A stretch of 5,764 nt of DNA from NCBI GenBank assembly GCA_003230795.1, contig QIGM01000529.1, positions 1 through 5,764 on the forward strand, read 5' to 3'. Source of the stretch: a bacterium. GTDB lineage: Bacteria > Bdellovibrionota_C > UBA2361 > SZUA-149. Every line of letters starts with the position of its first letter. Position 1 is the stretch's first letter. A program made the position numbers and the translations under genes. Positions 5,265-5,764 of this stretch are shown here, piece by piece. Below the pieces are notes generated by a model that was given only the letters and a program-made list of their open reading frames with translations, was not told where the DNA came from and did no database searches.

Positions 5265-5764
5265 CTACTGATTGAAGCAACCGCAAACGATTTTGCTTAC
5301 TTCTAGCTTCTTCCAAGAGCTCGAGCTCTCCTTGGTGAGCTGATAAGCACAAGAGGTTTCATCTTGGTCAATGGAGAAGACTCCTCCTCGTGCAGACTCA
5401 ACGGCAAGCCCGATGAGGCGAGGGTCTTGAGATTCCGGCGAGCATTCTGCGGCACAGAAATTCTCAACAAGAGAGTCGTAGGCTTGATGAGAACCACCAA
5501 ACCTAAAAAGTACTTCTTTAATTGCATTGGACTTATTAATGACATCTGCTCGCTTAGTCGGGACTCCGCAGGAGCCGGACTTACTCTTATCCCAGCGATA
5601 CTTGCTAGTGATAATGGATTCTTCTCCTTTATCGATAAAAGGACCCTTAAGACGGGGAGTGAGATCATGAATCTCAGTTCTATCAGTGGGGAATCGGATT
5701 TCGTGTCTATAAACTTCTTTTTTGGCAGGAGCGGTTTTCGCTTTAGCTGCTGGTCTCTGCTTTT
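5265..5764 (-). CDS. Unrecognised Cys-rich protein, C-terminal 165 residues (partial at right edge)
   Basis: A minus-strand frame enters from the right edge and ends at TAG (5265-5267). It contains no Met, so its start lies outside the window. The first visible residues form a Lys/Ala/Pro-rich linker (KQRPAAKAKTAPAKKEV), then a more ordinary domain begins (YRHEIRFPTDRTEIHDL). Six cysteines follow at visible positions 65, 103, 107, 138, 160 and 162, in SGSCG, FCAAEC, TSCAY and IVCGC contexts. An even number of spaced cysteines in a Ser/Lys-rich domain suggests disulfides and an exported protein, with the linker joining it to an N-terminal part that cannot be seen. The CxxxC and CxC pairs could alternatively bind metal. 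I cannot name a family. The overlapping frame at 5303-5668 is Leu-rich and less protein-like. It is 117 bases from the crotonase start on the same strand, probably a separate unit. Confidence 0.75.
   Translation of the reverse strand, partial: KQRPAAKAKTAPAKKEVYRHEIRFPTDRTEIHDLTPRLKGPFIDKGEESIITSKYRWDKSKSGSCGVPTKRADVINKSNAIKEVLFRFGGSHQAYDSLVENFCAAECSPESQDPRLIGLAVESARGGVFSIDQDETSCAYQLTKESSSSWKKLEVSKIVCGCFNQ

Noticed and set aside
5303..5668. Minus-strand 121-residue open frame starting at ATG
   Set aside because: It overlaps the Cys-rich frame on the same strand. Its composition is Leu/Ser/Arg-rich and shadow-like, whereas the other frame is open from the edge to its stop with balanced composition.

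Overview
The window (about half G+C) reads as ordinary chromosomal DNA from a bacterium. It has a housekeeping topoisomerase gene, short gaps, and no transposase, phage, CRISPR, tRNA or rRNA signature. The TopA type (no Cys4 zinc fingers, glycine-aromatic C-terminal repeats, long Lys/Ala tail) and the crotonase subtype fit a proteobacterial relative of the Bdellovibrio/Oligoflexus or delta group. That placement is inference from protein style, not a search result.

Layout. Bases 2-88 (+) hold the last 28 codons of an unrecognised gene. It converges on a minus-strand pair: topA (715-3453), followed after 2 bases by a HAD-like phosphatase gene (109-712). The HAD gene is broken: a net loss of 5 bases removes the conserved Asp-Asp of HAD motif IV and shifts the frame, while the rest of the family C-terminus is still readable downstream. 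Bases 3454-3779 are a 326-base divergent gap with an 8-bp inverted repeat, a possible 43-codon ORF whose ribosome site lies in one arm of that repeat, an extended -10 candidate, and several CTAG-centred motifs.

Bases 3780-4250 (+) encode a 156-residue basic Gly/Ser/Arg-rich protein that I do not recognise. It converges on a crotonase-fold gene (4413-5147, minus). The gap between them holds an 11-bp long-range inverted repeat that starts in the stop codon of the Gly-rich gene, with a 7-bp hairpin inside it. Upstream of the crotonase is a 9-bp perfect palindrome (5201-5226) that looks like an operator. The right end (5265-5764, minus) is the C-terminal 165 residues of an unrecognised protein with six cysteines behind a Lys/Ala/Pro-rich linker. 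It has no start codon in the window.

Functional links: topA and the HAD gene probably share a transcript. The remaining genes look like separate units. I see no clear multi-gene novel system. The best leads are the Gly-rich orphan, the Cys-rich orphan, the structured intergenic elements, the HAD lesion, and the crotonase that lacks one of the two hydratase glutamates.
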